Shown: one piece after another, positions 12,041 to 22,122 of the stretch
How positions within the stretch are numbered: the first letter of the stretch is position 1
Layout: each line of letters begins with the position of its first letter
Assembly (NCBI GenBank): GCA_031841125.1
Contig: CM063110.1
Location: 36,347,214-36,411,213 of the forward strand
DNA: 64,000 nt
Direction of reading: 5' to 3'
Source: Acanthococcus lagerstroemiae
Lineage: Eukaryota; Arthropoda; Insecta; Hemiptera; Eriococcidae
Program-made: the position numbers and the translations under genes
The notes under the pieces: model-generated
What the model saw: only the letters and a program-made list of their open reading frames with translations
Told to the model about the DNA's origin: nothing
Database searches by the model: none

Positions 12041-13448
12041 CGGAGGCTTGGAGGCAGGCTGCTCCCGGTTGTGCCCCCCTTATTTTTGTTCCTGCCGTTG
12101 ATAGTCTTCTTTTAAAATACATATTTTCGAGCAGATGGCTGATTTATGGACTGAAAGCCGACTTGCAGAATTCGCGTCGCTAACTTTTGGCTTAATGAAT
12201 AATGACCAAAATTGTGACTAAAACCTTAGCTTAAGTCACTAGTAGCTTCAGCTTAAGATTCCTGAAGATCGGAGAAATGAGACTGATATTGATTGATAAC
12301 TGTTTTCGAAAAAAAATTTTAATAATTGCAATTGCAAAACGATCCAACACGTCCCCAGTTATCATAGTATAAATTCCTTTTTCAGTAATCGTAGTCAGGG
12401 TTTGAAAGTTATTTAAAAGTTGGAAGTTTTAAGCTGAAAACTAAACAATATCAAGAAAGTTATTTTGAAAGTTGAAATGAAAAGGGAATTTGAAAAGCTG
12501 AAACTTGAAAACCGAAGTTTCATTTTTCTTTTTCGAAAAAAGTCAAAAGTTTTATGTTGAAAGTAAAATAGAAAAACTGGGCAAGTTGAAAGTTTTAAGT
12601 TGAAAGTGAAACGATTTTCTAAAATTAAAAATGAAATTGAAAGCGAAATATAAAAAATTGAGAAGTTGTGAGCCAAAAGTCAAAGTTTTATCATTTCACC
12701 TTCAAACCTTAATCGTAGCACGCATCATTGCCGGATGGTAGACGGCGTGCTCGCAACAAAGCCAACAAAATTTATTTGCTTCATGGGTGGGTTGTTCTTA
12801 AATTAACAAGCTTGCAATTCTATTATGTAAATCCTTGTTTAAAATACAACGCCCCTCCCCCTTTACATCAGGAGTTAACAAAAAATTAGCCTGAAAGGTA
12901 CCTACTTGTCGAACTTAGAAACAGTAAAAATATTCAATAGGTATTAACTTGCTGGGCTATTAGGAATGTAACTATAGATAAATAGGTATTAAACATAAAA
13001 ACTACTTGTCTAATTTTTCCAACTGATTTTCAGAATTTTCCGACTTCTGGGTATATCATTTCACGAATGGGGAGGGTGGCGCTCCGATCGAGCGAAAAAA
13101 TGACCATCAAAGATTCGTCAACATTTTTGATCGGTATGTGTAAAGAAAAGTATACCGTATTATAGTTCAGGAGTTGAAAATTGAATGTATGGCTCGTATT
13201 CATTATCACATATTTCGGATACTTACTCAAGGAAATGTAAAATTGGCTGGTCAACCAAAAGTGCTCCAAATATGGGGTACCCTGGTTCTTAATATGGGGT
13301 GCACTAATTCCTACCATAAATCGAACAGTTGAGGGAAAGAAGTTGAATACAAATTAAGCAAATTATGATTTGATATTGCGTAAGTTTGAAATAAATCAAT
13401 AAAAAACGGTGACCTAATGACTGAGTTTTTAAAATAAAAATATCGGGT
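12041..13448. other. Non-coding; GAAAGTTGAAA low-complexity patch at 12405-12700
   Basis: Nothing coding is recognised. From 12405 to about 12700 the sequence is a loose repeat of short words such as GAAAGTT, GTTGAAA and TTTTAAGCTGAAA, strongly A/G-rich on the + strand. The open frames across it have biased composition and no motif. Confidence 0.4.
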
Positions 13449-13449
13449 T

Positions 13450-14665
13450 TTTGGGTTTTCTTCCTTATTTAATCGCGACTCTGTCGACTATCGCATCAGT
13501 GGCCGGAGGGACGTCTTGGGGCCGGGCCCAAACCTCAATTTCGCCGTGCCGCAACCGGTGCGCGCGTTCTGTAAGGGCCACCATGGAGTTCCCTATTGAC
13601 CGAGGTCCACGCTTCCTGAGCACTCGCCTTAAATTCAGGTTCCCCACAGCCGGACGCGCTGCATCTTTACTCACCCCTCACCTCCTCGTCTTGGTCCGTG
13701 TGGCGACGTGGTACAGAGTTGTCCTGTTCGATGGTGTGGGCCGAGCTTGGTAAGTCGCCGGCCCTCTGCCTCGACGACTCCTTCTTCATCTTCTTCTTCA
13801 TGATAGCCGAGACAAAAGCCGACACCCGGTTCCAACTGCTTCCGCTCTTCATCATCTCCGGAACCAGGGTGTCCGACGCGAGACGGCTGATCACGCCGTC
13901 TCTTCATCGCTTCTTCCGCCCGGATCGATCGATGTTGTGGCCGTCCCGCGCCTCTCCTGCTCCCAGGACTCACGCTCGAACAGGGTGTGCCAAGGTGTGT
14001 CCTCCGCCCCTCGATCACAGTGCGCGCGTACGGGGCTTGGCGCTATCGACATCCGATGTAGGTACGTGCCGAAGCACCTGTGGCCACTCAGGACTTGGGT
14101 CAGGTGGACGTTCAGCTCTCCGTGAGTTCTTCCTGCCTATCCATCGAGGTCGCGTATCAGCGCTCGAGTTCACTCGCCCTTGGACGAACGGGCGAGCGCG
14201 TGTCCTGCTGGATGACTCGCTTGACCCGAAGTGCTTCCCGTTTCGTCTTCGCTTTCTTCTTCGCACCTTATACCTCCGCTATTTCACCGACCTTGAGTTC
14301 GATCGGCGGTATACGCGCTAACACGCCTACTGCCTCTGAAGAAGCAGTGCGGTACGCACTGACACACCTGATCGCGGCTTTTCGCTGGATCTTCTCCATC
14401 TCCGCTCTTCTGTATGGAATCTTGATAACGTCGGCAAATACTGGCGCTCCGTATAGGTGGACCGACATGATGACATTCACGTACATCTTTCTTCGCTTCT
14501 CCATCGGTCCCCCTAGGTTCGACATCGGACGGGACAACTGTCCAGCTGCTCGATCCACCTTCTCAGCTGCCCGTCGGAAGTGCTCTCGGAACTGCAATTT
14601 CCCGTCGAACTCCAGCCCCAGGTACTTCAGGGCTGTACAGAGCCTAATCTCCACCCATTTTTGGA
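13450..14665 (-). mobile_element. R1-clade LINE fragment, 3' end of ORF2 (decayed)
   Basis: Minus-strand coding remnant of a non-LTR retrotransposon, truncated at its 5' side near 14665. The first part carries the reverse transcriptase thumb block KYLGLEFDGKLQF.EHF, GGPMEKRR and LYGAPVFAD, typical of R1/TRAS-type elements. It is followed in another frame by the C-terminal block GELNVHLTQVLSGHRCFG.YL and a DTPWHTLFE box resembling the R1 C-terminal CCHC region. Stops fall at TGA and TAG codons where the family has tryptophan (KGE*TRAL; DG*AGR). Frameshifts are present near 14270 and 13990. The segment is much richer in G+C than the flanking DNA, with a sharp step at both ends. The catalytic palm of the RT is absent, so the copy cannot move. 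Confidence 0.8.
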
Positions 14666-14749
14666 CAAAGAGATAAAATAGATTGCGCTTAGTGATAAAA
14701 AGTACTTGGCACATATATGGAGAATAAGTGGAGTGGGAACTTGGCCATA

Positions 14750-15020
14750 GGTAGTGATGTTTGGAGGAGTGTATTGCAATGCACGCATACCAGATTGGCT
14801 CTACAGACACCGCACCCCTGGCCCTGGAAACTACACTTTCGAGTATCGCATCAGTAACCAAAGGGCAGAGGGATGTTGTAGGTAGTAATGTCTGGTATAG
14901 GACTTATGGGGATGCATACATGCGAGAGTGCAAAGTGGCTCCTGAGATACCGTACCCCCGGCCCCAAAAACTACCCTTTCGAGTATCGCACCAGTGGCCG
15001 GAGGGATGTAGGTAGTGATA
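14750..15020 (-). repeat. Two tandem units of about 130 bp related to the R1 fragment's 3' end
   Basis: Unit 1 (14750-14880) and unit 2 (14881-15010) align throughout, each starting GGTAGTRATG and ending GAGGGATGTTGTA or GAGGGATGTA. A third copy begins at 15011. Both contain CTTTCGAGTATCGCAYCAGT, which matches 13485-13510 at the end of the neighbouring R1-type remnant. In - orientation they read PPATGAILERVV against the LINE's PPATDAIVDRV. They look like extra 3'-terminal pieces of the same LINE family arranged head to tail upstream of the truncated copy. Confidence 0.6.
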
Positions 15021-15129
15021 AGAAAATCATTAACCTGTATTTCATCCCAGTTTCACAATTATTTTTTGATTATTTCCCCTTTAAATTATGTTTTAAAGTT
15101 GATGTTTTCAATTTATTCATCAATCTATT

Positions 15130-15690
15130 ATTTATTGCAAGGTTGGAAATGATTCGAATAGATTCTAATCCGGATCCGAATCTAGTTCGCTAATCCGAAG
15201 AAAGAGAAAATTGATTCAAATTCACTTCCGGGAATTGGATTTGTATCAGTGATTCGAATCTAATGAACGTTACGGATTCGGAAAATTTATTCGAATCATT
15301 TTAGGGGATTCGTCGGATTCGTACTTTTTTTGTCTGTTTTTGAATCTCACATTGGAAGCCCATAATTTTAGGGAAAAGACGAAAGAAGAAAACAAAAACA
15401 AACACGCGCTGAAAAAGGATAATTATTTTCAATTTTTGATTGAATTTCGAATTAAATTACAATTGGCGGATCCGGAAGAAATGGAAGGTGACCCTTGAAA
15501 AGTTGATTTGGATGCTGGAATTGGTCGATTCGTAGATTCGAATCCACGAATCCACTCCATTTATTCGAATCACAGCAAACGTTAATAATTCTTGAATCAT
15601 ATCCAAATTAAAAAAATAAATAAAAATAGTTATTTGTGGATTCGAATTCGAATCCAATTTTAGTAGATTCGTTTTCAACTTTGATTCATT
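15130..15690. repeat. GATTCGAATC-rich palindromic region
   Basis: The words GATTCGAAT, GGATTCG, CGAATCC and their complements recur many times in both orientations from 15130 to 15690. The word is itself a palindrome. No clear outer inverted repeat or duplication was found. It may be a decayed foldback element. Confidence 0.4.
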
Positions 15691-16227
15691 GGCCGAAAAG
15701 AAAAACAACGCAGTATCACTTCCTCTTATCACTACCCATAGCCAAGTTGCTACTCCACATATTCTCCGTATGTTGACCATGACTGATAACGATAAAAACT
15801 ACCTAATTTTTATCGCTAAGCAGCGAGGGATTTACCGTATATGCGGACTATGCACTTGCACAGGAAGGAAAATATTTAAGGGCGGAAAATTTGAAAAGGA
15901 AGAAAAAATATTATCGAGACACTGCAGAATAGTGTCTGATGCTGCAGGGAATAGATTTTCAGATTTAAGTACAAGTCAGACTGAGAGTACTAAAGAGGGA
16001 TTCCATAATTTACCACAGAGCGTTGAAACCTCGCGTTTTACATAGTTTGGGCCAAGGGCGCCATGAAAAGTTTTGCGCACAGCGGCAGCCTACCTAAACC
16101 CGGCACTGTCGCTAAGCGCAGTCTGTATTATCTATGTACAAGATCTATGACTTAAACTAGACAGGTTCTGAACTCTGCCACTAGGTGTCAGCCACTTCGA
16201 TTCCGAGTCCCAATTTGGTAGGTACAT

Positions 16228-16530
16228 TTATTTAATCGCCTTTTCTCCTGGCGTCGAATACCTATGCAGTGTGCAGCAAATAGGACAAGTAGCATCTTCA
16301 TCATTTGAACTGTCATTATGCTTGACAGATGCATTCTTCTTCGATTTGATGAGCCTATTTCGAGATTTTGGTATCCCTTTCTTCTTTATCGTAGACTGCG
16401 TGTTGAAATTTTCATCATTATTGGAAGTACCTGTTGAGGTAGTACCCTCGCCTAGCTTCACCTTCGTCTTCAATCTCAGTATGATAGGTTTACATATCTT
16501 TGTAGCCTCTACATCTTCAATTTTCGATCG
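16228..16530 (-). other. Short lysine-rich open frame, unknown
   Basis: A - strand open frame (about 100 codons if read from 16530, without requiring ATG) encodes a basic, Ser/Asn-rich protein. It contains KPIILRLKTKVKLGEG and ends with DATCPICCTLHRYSTPGEK. The CxxCC cluster followed by a Ser/Thr-Pro-Gly-Glu stretch recalls the C-terminal zinc-binding tail of some pogo/Tigger-like DDE transposases, but the rest of such a domain is missing. It lies next to an inverted-repeat element at 16626-17136. Function is not known. Confidence 0.3.
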
Positions 16531-16625
16531 TGTTTTCGAACCATCTCATCTGCATTCAGAAAGTACCCCATATTAGGACAATACTCGTACTTCAAATTCT
16601 CATCTAACAAAGTAAAATAACAAAT

Positions 16626-17136
16626 AATTGAAGAAGGACTTTGCAAACGGCACTTAGTCCAAAATTAAGATTTTGAGATTTTCCGCACTCTGGTGGTAGA
16701 CAGCCGACTCTACACTCGTCCCAGTACAGAATCACGAAATGATCGGTTTTTCTATGTGTTTTCTATGTTCGAAGTATGAGCTCGTGAATTTAGTGTTTGA
16801 AACGGCACTTAGTCCGAATTTTCGTTTACATTCTTCGTTATCAGTATTTTTATTTTCGTCTATGATGCTTTTCCGACTATTTTCATTTTTGCTATGTTTT
16901 CTGCGGAAAAGTATTGTCAAACGGCACCTAGTCCCCACGGTTTTCCAACATATTTTTTGTTATACAGGTAAAAGGCAACACTGTGTCAGGTTGATACTTA
17001 CGGGTTATGCGTAGAAGGATTGAATGTTACCACTTCGCTAAAAAAAAATCTCTTCTTCAAAAGTGCTGTAGTTTTTCCATTTCTTCAACATTTCACTTTT
17101 TGGACTAAGTGCCGTTTGCAAAGTCACTCTTCAATT
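16626..17136. mobile_element. 511-bp inverted-repeat element with internal copies of its terminal motif
   Basis: The left arm at 16626-16664 and right arm at 17098-17136 are inverted copies of about 39 bp with about three differences. Both contain GCAAACGGCACTTAGTCC. The same core, AAACGGCAC(T/C)TAGTCC, occurs twice more inside, at 16799-16815 and 16918-16934, both in the orientation of the left arm. A 68-codon - strand open frame crosses the internal copies but has no known domain. Flanks do not show a convincing target duplication. The structure resembles a non-autonomous DNA transposon with repeated transposase-binding sites. Confidence 0.65.
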
Positions 17137-17194
17137 GTGAAGAAATAACGAACTCGTTCCAAATTTATTGCAAATTATTCCCAAATAAAAGTTG

Positions 17195-19320
17195 TTTTTT
17201 TTTTTTTTTGAAAGGGCCGTTTATTGCCATATATTACAATGGCTATATCCCTACAGTATAATTATATATATTACATTGTGTTGTGTAGGTTAGGTAACTA
17301 TATTTGCAAGTCCCGATATAGGCGGTGGCGGATAATGAACGACAGCAGGTTCGGCAGGTCCTTGGGTGTGAATTCGGTAGTGTTTAATCCTCCGTATTTG
17401 ATACATGTTGTGAAAATGTGATGTATTGTTAGGCGCTGGTTGGTGCAGTGTGGAGCTGTGGACAGACTGGAATTGGTGTGTTGTCTTGGTGTGGCCTAGA
17501 AGAACTCGATTGACAATAGTTTCGAGATGACCGTTTGCTGTACAGAGGGTTCCGATGTGGGGGGACCAGTTATATACGTATTTTTTGAAGGTTTTGGGTT
17601 TGGTTTGTTGTTGGCTCCATGTTGTTTGCCATATGTTCAGCAGAATTTGTGAGGTATGTCGTCTTAGGTCGTCTGAGGTTACTGAACGTATTAGATTTTG
17701 GTCAGCTGCTTGAGCGGCTGAGTCGACTATTTCGTTTCCTGGAATTCCACGATGCGCCGGCACCCAGATGAAGGCTATCTCGTTGCCTGTCGTATGGAGG
17801 TGGTATATTAAGTATAAGATGTGGCTAGTTAGATCGCTTCCATAGGCTGAAGTTGAATGTTTAATTCTGCGCAGGGAAGTTTCTGAGTCGGAGTATATTA
17901 GAAATTTGGATCCGAGAGATAGCGAACATTTCTACCGTAGTGATACTTGATATTCCTGGGAGTGTGAAGGTATAGAGATCGGAGTCAATGAGGTAGGCAG
18001 CTCCTGTTTTGTCTAATGTTTTCAGTCCATCTGTAAAGCAGGAGATCCATCTTTTGAAATTGAGCAGGTTTTTGTCGAATGACTGGGTTGTTGGTTCAAG
18101 CGATTCTTGTTTCATGTTCCACATGATTCGGATGGGGAATTTTTTCCAAGGGGGGACAGGAGAAGGTAGGTGTTGAAGGATTGTGCGGGGAAGGGAAGAT
18201 AGACTTATAGATTGCGTAGACGATAGTGGCAGTATGTGGTTGGGTTCATAGTCTAGGATAGAGAGCATTTAAGAGTAATCTGTTGTAGGAGGGATGAAGT
18301 ATGTTTTGGATAGAGCTCGTATAGAGTATTGTGTAACAGCATGGATCTTCGGATGAGGAGGGGGGGGAGTACCAGTCAGGGTTTCAAGGCTAGATACTGG
18401 AGTTGTTGGGAATGCTCTTAAGAAGAGGCGAAGGCAGGAATTTTGTATGGGATCTAATGTCTTCAGTAGTGTTTATGACGGCGCCGTAATCAAGTTTCGG
18501 ATGGATAATAGTCTTATATATTTTTAGTAATTTCGATGATGATGGTCCGAACTTCTTATTATTCAGCATTTTGATGAGGTTTAAGGAGGCGAATGTTTGT
18601 TTCCGTAGTTTTTGGATGTGTTGTTTCCATGATAATTTCCTGTCGAATGTTACGCCCAGGAACTTGGCCGATGCACATATTGGGAGTGGAAAGTTTTTCA
18701 ATTGTGGGTTGATACTGGGTTGAGCGTGTTTTCAGGTGAATATTACACGTTTAGTTTTTGTCGGTGAAAACTGAAGGCCCGTCATGTCGCTCCACTTTTC
18801 TAGGTTGGTTAGGCAGATTTGCAGTAAGTTGCATGCGTATTGAGGGTTGTTGGTATCCAGAGAGATGTTAAGGTCGTCAGCAAACAATCTAGCTTGGATG
18901 GGTGGAGGTATAGAGTCGACTATTGCATTTATAAGTATCAGGAAGCAGTAGACGCTGATTACACTGCCCTTGTGGCACTCCCTTCTTTAGATAGTATTCA
19001 GCTGAGTAGGTATTTTGAACCCTTACGTGTATGATTCTATTGATTAGGAAGTTATGGATGAAGGAGGTAAGTCGATCTTTTATTCCTGCTAATATCAGTT
19101 TTTTTGATAATCCCGAACCTCCAAGCTGTGTCGTAGGATTTTTCGATGTCGAAGAAGATAGACACTAACTAGTGGCGATTTCGGAAAGCCTTAAGGATTT
19201 CTTGTTGGAGGTTCACTAGATGAGTTAAGGTGTTACGGTGCTTCAAAAATCCACATTGGCTCGTGGTCAGGAGGTCGTGGGTTTCTGTATACTTAATGTA
19301 AGATTTGTTCACATGTTTGA
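17195..19320 (-). mobile_element. I-type LINE with RT and RNase H, 5'-truncated, poly-A tail
   Basis: A 15-base T run at 17195-17209 is the 3' poly-A tail on the - strand. Going upstream in the element, an RNase H domain shows CFTDGLKTLDKTGAAY (about 18010-18070) and PAHRGIPGNEIVDSAAQAA (17700-17763). Before it are RT blocks: AKFLGVTFDRKLSWKQHIQKL and LLKIYKTIIHPKLDYGAVI (18480-18670), a QFSPTKTK stretch, a degenerate ADDLNISLD palm motif (about 18870), FFDIEKSYDTAW and GVPQG (19000-19180), and QCGFLKHRNTLTHLV (19195-19260). The copy begins inside the RT domain near 19320. Frames change several times (about 17850, 18280-18390, 18720, 19040), so it is a pseudogene. RT plus RNase H in one ORF is typical of the I superfamily; the exact clade is not resolved. 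Confidence 0.8.
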
Positions 19321-19646
19321 CTCTCTTTTCTAATTCGTCGAACTTCGCACTTTTTTTCGCGCTTGCACGTCTCAAAAATAACAAATCTTTGTAAAATTGC
19401 ATAAAACGTTTCTTAGGTATAAGAAACTTTTTATAGAGAAGTTGCACAGTTTCTTGTTTTGTACACTACTTCCACCACTTGCTGCCAGAGTGCGCTGTAT
19501 ATTATGTGAGATAAATGGGGACCCCGTTTTAAGGGACACTTTACTTTTTAGAATTCTTTCTATAAAAGATTTTTAAAGTGGAAAATAAAAAAATACGATT
19601 TCAAAGTCATTTCAATACACGTTCTAGAATATACCACCTACACGGA

Positions 19647-20002
19647 TTCAAATTACACTGCACAACAGCATAAAAAACAATAGGATGAGATTATATGATT
19701 TTAGCTGTATTTTGAATGCTGAATACGATGGCGTTATCCATTTCTCTCGAGAACCTCTCGTTTTCCATATTTAAAATTTTCACGTTTTATTCCTTTTTGT
19801 CGCGCAGGAATATCTACACTGATGCTGATAACAATACTAAACGCGTATAGTTGTTCGATCAGTAGTATCATCTTGATGATACTAAAATTTGCATGATAGA
19901 AAAAAACAATGAACTATAATCAAAAAACTAACATCGGCATTAAATTCCTCGTTGAAAATACATATAGAATCATGTACTCGTATTCTCCTGCCATTGTTTT
20001 TT
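19647..20002 (+). repeat. Dispersed repeat, copy B (partner at 5285-5728)
   Basis: Same orientation and same order of conserved blocks as copy A. The spacing differs, and an AATTAGTACCTA-like stretch is lost. Copy A is longer by several small insertions. There is no coding potential and no terminal repeats. Confidence 0.7.
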
Positions 20003-20444
20003 GAAAAATTGCAAATTGTTGTGTAGTGTTATATAGCATTGTAATAGAATAGGCTATAATACAGTGACTATGTAGTATCTATTTAGCAGCACCTACATCC
20101 TATGTGTATAAAATTCGTGTATTTTCGGATATCGCTATTGTACGAGCATGTCCTGATACCATCAGGGCCGCACTTAGCTTTCTTCCGCCTTTAGGCTATG
20201 AAATTCTGTGTGCCTTTTCTCCGTAAATTTTTCTCTCTTTTACAAGCGGGCAGGGCTTAGGAGGTCTCAAAGTATACAAAAATGTAGGTGGTGATGAACG
20301 TGGTTTGGAAATGAAAAATCCCTAATTCCTGATAATCATTTATTAAAAAGAAATACCTAATTACACTAATAAATGTTGTAATATTAAATTAAATGCATCA
20401 TAAGAATAAATATAAAAAATGAACAAATTATATTTAAAAACTTT

Positions 20445-20720
20445 TTGACATTTTCATGTCTTTACTTTGGCACACAAACCGGAAAAACGTTACCTTCACG
20501 TGTTACGCGTTACATTTGAGGAGGAATGAAATAATAATTTTCATGGCAATTTATTTTGACATTTTCTTGTCTTTACTTTGGCACATTCCGGCCATAGGTA
20601 TAACACCAACGGGAAAAACGTTACATTTGAGAAGGAACGAAAAGAAATCATCATTTCCATGAAAATCGTTTTGACATTTTTATGTCTTTATTTTGGCACA
20701 CAACGGAAAACTGCGTTAGC
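20445..20720 (+). repeat. Three tandem units of about 110 bp inside the hAT element
   Basis: TTTTGACATTTTCATGTCTT..TACTTTGGCACA recurs at about 20445, 20553 and 20671. Each is followed by GGAAAAACGTTAC or GGAAAACTGCGTTA and a GAAGGAA(T/C)GAAA stretch. They lie between the hAT left terminus and the transposase remnant and could be subterminal repeats of that element. The short open frames across them are not genes. Confidence 0.6.
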
Positions 20721-20768
20721 TTGGAGTGTGACGAAAAAAGCGTTACGAAAAATAATAATAATAAAACT

Positions 20769-20836
20769 ACTGACTCACTCACTCACTCACTCACTCACTC
20801 ACTCACTGACTCACTGACACACCAACCGACCGACCG
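20769..20836 (+). repeat. (ACTC)n microsatellite with decayed CCGA flank
   Basis: About nine ACTC repeats starting near 20769 pass into ACTG and CCGA variants up to about 20836. It follows a short (AAT)n run. The 'LTHSLTHSLTH' peptide in the open frame across it is a by-product. Confidence 0.85.
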
Positions 20837-20877
20837 ACTGACTCAACACTTGATTCGCCTGCGAGTACCACACTCCG

Positions 20878-20995
20878 TGTATCAGCCTGCATTCCGTTCC
20901 TTGTACCAGCCTGCAAACACTACGCTCTGTAGCATAGTGCTCGCAGGCTGGTACAAGGAACGTGATGCTCGCATGGGAATACAGGCTGATACATT
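20878..20995. repeat. Interrupted palindrome of about 110 bp
   Basis: GTATCAGCCTG..ATTCC..TTCCTTGTACCAGCCTGC at 20879-20919 is mirrored by GCAGGCTGGTACAAGGAACG..GGGAATACAGGCTGATAC at 20943-20993. A short ACTACGCTCTGTAGCATAGTG loop itself pairs in part. It directly abuts the hAT transposase C-terminus and breaks its reading frame. It may be a small foldback insertion. Confidence 0.65.
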
Positions 20996-22078
20996 TTCAG
21001 TTTTTTGAAATTTTCTTGATTTTTTACTCGCAAAATCGTTGATAATCTCTTCGTAATCTAATTTTTCCGTGATTTCGCACTCAATATTAAGAATCGCGAG
21101 CGAATTCAGTCTTTGTTGCAACATTGTAGAACGGAGATAATTCTTAGTACGATTGAGAACAGAAAAGCTCCTTTCTGCAGAACAACTGATACAGGCCAAA
21201 ACGATGTCAGTGTTGGGATAGATGGTGTTTAATTTATTGTAAACTTAAAAACCAGTCATTGAGTGATTTGAATGCCAGTCCATCGTTTTGAAATGTAGTT
21301 TTTAAAAGCAAATGCGCATGTTAAAATGAATACACTCGTCAATAAGGGTACTTTCTAAATCGTTTGGATAGGAATTAATCAAAAATCTGGCGTTGCTTTC
21401 AATTTCAACGCGAGTCATCTCCTTTTTGGCTAAATCTAATATAAGAAAGAAAATTTCTCATTGAGTTCTTCATAGGCACTGCGTCTTCTGATGAGTTCGT
21501 TGTATAAGTTATCGATAATAACATGAAAAGTGGAAACACGGAATTTTTCTCGAAGAGTCAATTCCACTTCATTTTGTTTTGTACCATCTGATTAAGGTTT
21601 ACGAAATGGAGCGACATTTTACATGCAAACAAAATTGTACTTTTTAATCAATCTATGAGAGGAAATACAGTCATTTAGCTACTCGTATTGGTCCATTGTT
21701 TGAGGTTTTTTTTGTTGTTTGTTTTTAGTCAAACGTAAAACTGCAAAGTTTGCTCATTTATCGTTTTACTCTTTTCGAGTGAACTATACGCTGTAAAAAA
21801 ATTGTCTTTCGTTTGCCGCCCCCGGGCAGCTTCTAAAAATCTGCCGCCTTGGGCTAAAGCCCCTTCAGCTCATGCCTAAATACAGGCCTGGTATATAGAA
21901 AATTCTAATCTCTGAAAATTAAGTTAAGAAGCAAAAACTATCGTGAGAAGATTGCCTTTGAAATTTCTCAAGGCGCCTTTTTATCAACTTGCGAAATAGT
22001 TTTTCATGTTTTATTTTTGTAGGGGAGGGGATACAAATGATATTTTGTGCCCCTACAATGTTTTGTTGTGTGTGTGAG

Positions 22079-22122
22079 CGAGAGGGGGGAGCGTACAGTG
22101 AATCCTTGTACTCCCCCTCTCG
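22079..22122. other. Hairpin with G-rich/C-rich arms
   Basis: CGAGAGGGGGGAG at 22079-22091 pairs with CTCCCCCTCTCG at 22111-22122 across a 19-base loop, with one bulged base. No T-run or gene end is associated with it. Its role is unknown. Confidence 0.5.

Larger units (their letters stand above)
20163..21890 (-). mobile_element. Decayed hAT DNA transposon
   Basis: The ends are CAGGGCCGCACTTAGC (20163, + strand) and CAGGCCTGTATTTAGG (read on the - strand from 21890). These are imperfect terminal inverted repeats of hAT type. The transposase remnant on the - strand keeps the C-terminal dimerisation domain: SCSAERSFSVLNRTKNYLRS, then LQQRLNSLAILNIE and YEEIINDFASKK (about 21000-21199). An upstream remnant reads YEELNEKFSFLILDLAKKE, then DLESTLIDECIHF (about 21310-21480). 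The N-terminal zinc finger and most of the catalytic region are not recognisable, and frames are broken. Flanking 8-mers (GATACCAT and GTATATAG) do not match, so any target duplication has decayed. Tandem repeats lie in its left part. Confidence 0.75.

Noticed and set aside
13451..14676. Plus-strand frames of about 200 codons across the GC-rich island
   Set aside because: The minus strand has clear R1-type LINE motifs; the plus frames are open because of GC content.
15130..15690. TTCGAATC words suggesting tRNA T-loops
   Set aside because: The words occur many times in both orientations with no cloverleaf arms; this is a repeat, not tRNA genes.
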